Shown here: positions 4,748-5,788 of the stretch, in pieces
How the letters are laid out: every line of letters starts with the position of its first letter
How positions within the stretch are numbered: position 1 is the stretch's first letter
DNA from: an uncultured Actinomycetes bacterium
GTDB taxonomy: Bacteria > Actinomycetota > Actinomycetes > Nanopelagicales > Nanopelagicaceae
Reading direction: 5' to 3'
NCBI GenBank assembly: GCA_903932705.1
Contig: CAIZHC010000263.1
Location: 1 to 5,788, forward strand
DNA: 5,788 nucleotides
Program-made: the position numbers and the translations under genes
Notes under the pieces: model-generated
The model's database searches: none
The model's input: only the letters and a program-made list of their open reading frames with translations
Told to the model about the DNA's origin: nothing

Positions 4748-5194
4748 GTGAGAAAATTGAGAATCAACTCCTCGGCAAGCCATTTACCTTCGATCCGCTT
4801 TCTAACGTTGAAAACAAGCATAAGTAATGAAGGTGGGATTGGCAGATGGCTTAACGACCTTAAGCAAAACGATGTAGGAAACGTTGAAAGCGCTCTGACA
4901 TTGATTCCACTCATGATTCTCTTTCTGACGGTAGCGCAAGTGGGCATCTCTGTTTACGCGCGAAGTGTTAACGATCAAAAGACTCAAGGAGCTGTTGCTT
5001 ATGCCGCCATGGGTTCAAATCAAGTTTTGAATTTTGGAGCTAACTCACCTTGGAGCTCGCCATTGATTGCACTTCCATTGCCTGGTGGAGGTTCCGTACT
5101 AGTTGGTGAGAGAGCGAATCGAACACCGGGAGTTACCCCGCTCCTTCCGGGTGGAGAGAGTTTTACATCCACAGGAATCGCGGTTCAGGAATGA
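4748..5194 (+). CDS. TadE-like pilin-like protein (GNVESALTLIP type)
   Basis: This product of about 148 residues has a polar N-terminal region of about 44 residues, then DVGNVESALTLIPLMILFLT with a membrane helix at about 49-70, then a Gly/Pro-rich extracellular part (ALPLPGGGSVLVGE, TPLLPGG). The G-(N)-VES-ALTLIP pattern resembles TadE-type pseudopilins; cleavage after Gly44 would put Glu at +3, not +5. The start is uncertain: TTG 4745, GTG 4748 and TTG 4757 are all in frame and none has a clear Shine-Dalgarno; GTG was taken as the better codon. The stop overlaps the next ATG (ATGA, 5191-5194). It is likely a minor subunit exported through the same platform. Membership in a strict TadE family is less sure than for the following gene. 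Confidence 0.7.
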   Translation: MRKLRINSSASHLPSIRFLTLKTSISNEGGIGRWLNDLKQNDVGNVESALTLIPLMILFLTVAQVGISVYARSVNDQKTQGAVAYAAMGSNQVLNFGANSPWSSPLIALPLPGGGSVLVGERANRTPGVTPLLPGGESFTSTGIAVQE

Positions 5195-5676
5195 AGTGGG
5201 GTTTTCTCCGAGGAAAATTGGAGGTGAAAGCCCTGGGCATATCTCAAGAATCGCTCGATGGGGGAAGTGCGATAGTGGAGTTTGTCATCCTCGCTGTTCC
5301 CTTACTCATTCCAATAATTCTTTACCTCGGAGCAGTTCATGAGAACTCCACGATGACAAGCGATCTTCACAATCTGGCAAGACAGAGCGCGAGAGCATTT
5401 ATTACAAGCGGCGATGAGAGTTTTGAAGGTGCAAGGTTACAAACGGTGCTAAATATCTTTGAGAGCAAGGTGCTCTCTCGCCACGGCATAAAAGAGGTAC
5501 CCACGTTGCGGGTGGAGTGTTCAACTTCTCCGTGTCTTACTCCAGATAGTCGAGTGAAGGTAACCGCCACAATCTCACAAATTAATCGAACACTCGGTGG
5601 ATTCCTTAGGTTCATTCCTACCCCGAACTCCATTATCTCGGCGAGTGACATTCAGATAGTGGATGCATGGAGGTAG
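5191..5676 (+). CDS. TadE-family minor pilin (pseudopilin)
   Basis: The 161-residue protein has DGGSAIVEFVILAVPLLIPI with a class III prepilin site G25|S26-A-I-V-E30, giving Glu at +5 as in TadE and Flp proteins. The membrane helix runs from about 31 to 47. The helical part that follows (SDLHNLARQSARAFITSGDE) and a C-terminal beta-rich domain with a close Cys pair (C110, C115, CSTSPC) are typical of TadE pseudopilins, which assist pilus assembly. The start at ATG 5191 overlaps the upstream stop (ATGA) and would depend on coupling, because AGGA sits directly against it. A GTG at 5224 has GAGGA 9 bases upstream and would give a leader of 14 residues before the site; either is possible. The C-terminus overlaps the next gene by 10 bases. 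Confidence 0.85.
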   Translation: MKWGFLRGKLEVKALGISQESLDGGSAIVEFVILAVPLLIPIILYLGAVHENSTMTSDLHNLARQSARAFITSGDESFEGARLQTVLNIFESKVLSRHGIKEVPTLRVECSTSPCLTPDSRVKVTATISQINRTLGGFLRFIPTPNSIISASDIQIVDAWR

Positions 5677-5788
5677 GTGCAGCGGGGGAGAGGGATCGCG
5701 GAAGTCTCATCATTATGATGATTACCCTGGCACTGGTTTTGTTGGTGAGTTCGCTCGGACTGATAAATATCTCAAATAACTTTCTAGC
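5667..5788 (+). CDS. TadG/TadE-like pilus protein, N-terminal part only
   Basis: ATG 5667 is the only standard start in this frame after the TGA at 5646-5648, and the frame stays open to the window edge (40 codons). The N-terminus reads ERDRGSLIIMMITLALVLLV followed by SSLGLINISNNFL: a DRGS turn followed by one membrane helix at residues 14-34. This pattern is that of the last gene in actinobacterial Tad loci, related to TadE/TadG proteins. A cleavage after Gly12 would put Met at +5, so processing as a prepilin is doubtful. It overlaps the end of the preceding tadE-like gene by 10 bases, in a different frame. The remainder lies outside the window, so its size and C-terminal domain cannot be judged. 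Confidence 0.6.
   Translation, partial: MEVGAAGERDRGSLIIMMITLALVLLVSSLGLINISNNFL

Noticed and set aside
4555..4947. 130-codon minus-strand frame across the pilin-like genes
   Set aside because: Antisense to two genes with clear membrane helices and tad context; no recognisable protein.
1..5788. tRNA, rRNA, CRISPR, insertion sequence or prophage signals
   Set aside because: No cloverleaf, repeat-spacer array, transposase motif or terminal inverted repeats were seen on either strand.

Overview
This window of just under 50% GC (judged by eye) most likely comes from a free-living actinobacterium of low to moderate GC, for example a freshwater lineage such as Nanopelagicales. That placement is an inference. 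It rests on the actinobacterial style of the Tad locus (separate tadA-tadB-tadC genes followed by a short RGDVPGW protein, a GNVESALTLIP protein, a TadE protein and a DRGS protein), on two lipobox lipoproteins, on frequent GTG starts, and on probable leaderless promoters.

Layout. Positions 2-280 (+) hold the 3' part of a short ribosome hibernation factor (HPF/RaiA fold) that enters from the left edge. Positions 281-459 hold a possible 28-residue ORF with a good Shine-Dalgarno. Positions 460-1843 (-) hold two lipoprotein genes: one with an HNH-nuclease-like domain and one of unknown function. Positions 1844-1944 are a divergent regulatory region. From 1945 to the right edge (+) runs a tightly packed Tad/Flp pilus operon: tadA (ATPase), tadB and tadC (inner-membrane platform), a 120-base gap with a perfect 10-bp inverted repeat, then four small single-span pilin-like proteins, the last cut by the window edge.

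How the genes work together. TadA is the cytoplasmic motor and TadB/TadC form the membrane platform through which prepilin-like subunits are assembled. The genes downstream supply those subunits: one carries a canonical class III prepilin site (G|SAIVE) and three carry variants. Most junctions are 4-base ATGA overlaps, which implies translational coupling. No TadZ/Ssd-like protein, prepilin peptidase or secretin is visible here; they may lie elsewhere or be absent.

The points most worth attention are the pilin candidate without the usual Glu at +5, the divergent promoters positioned for leaderless transcripts next to two DnaA-box-like sites, the stem-loop with an overlapping 13-codon ORF between tadC and the pilin gene, and the surface-anchored HNH-like protein beside a pilus locus. 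Nothing seen amounts to a clearly new system; the window is mainly a compact actinobacterial Tad locus with several unusual details.
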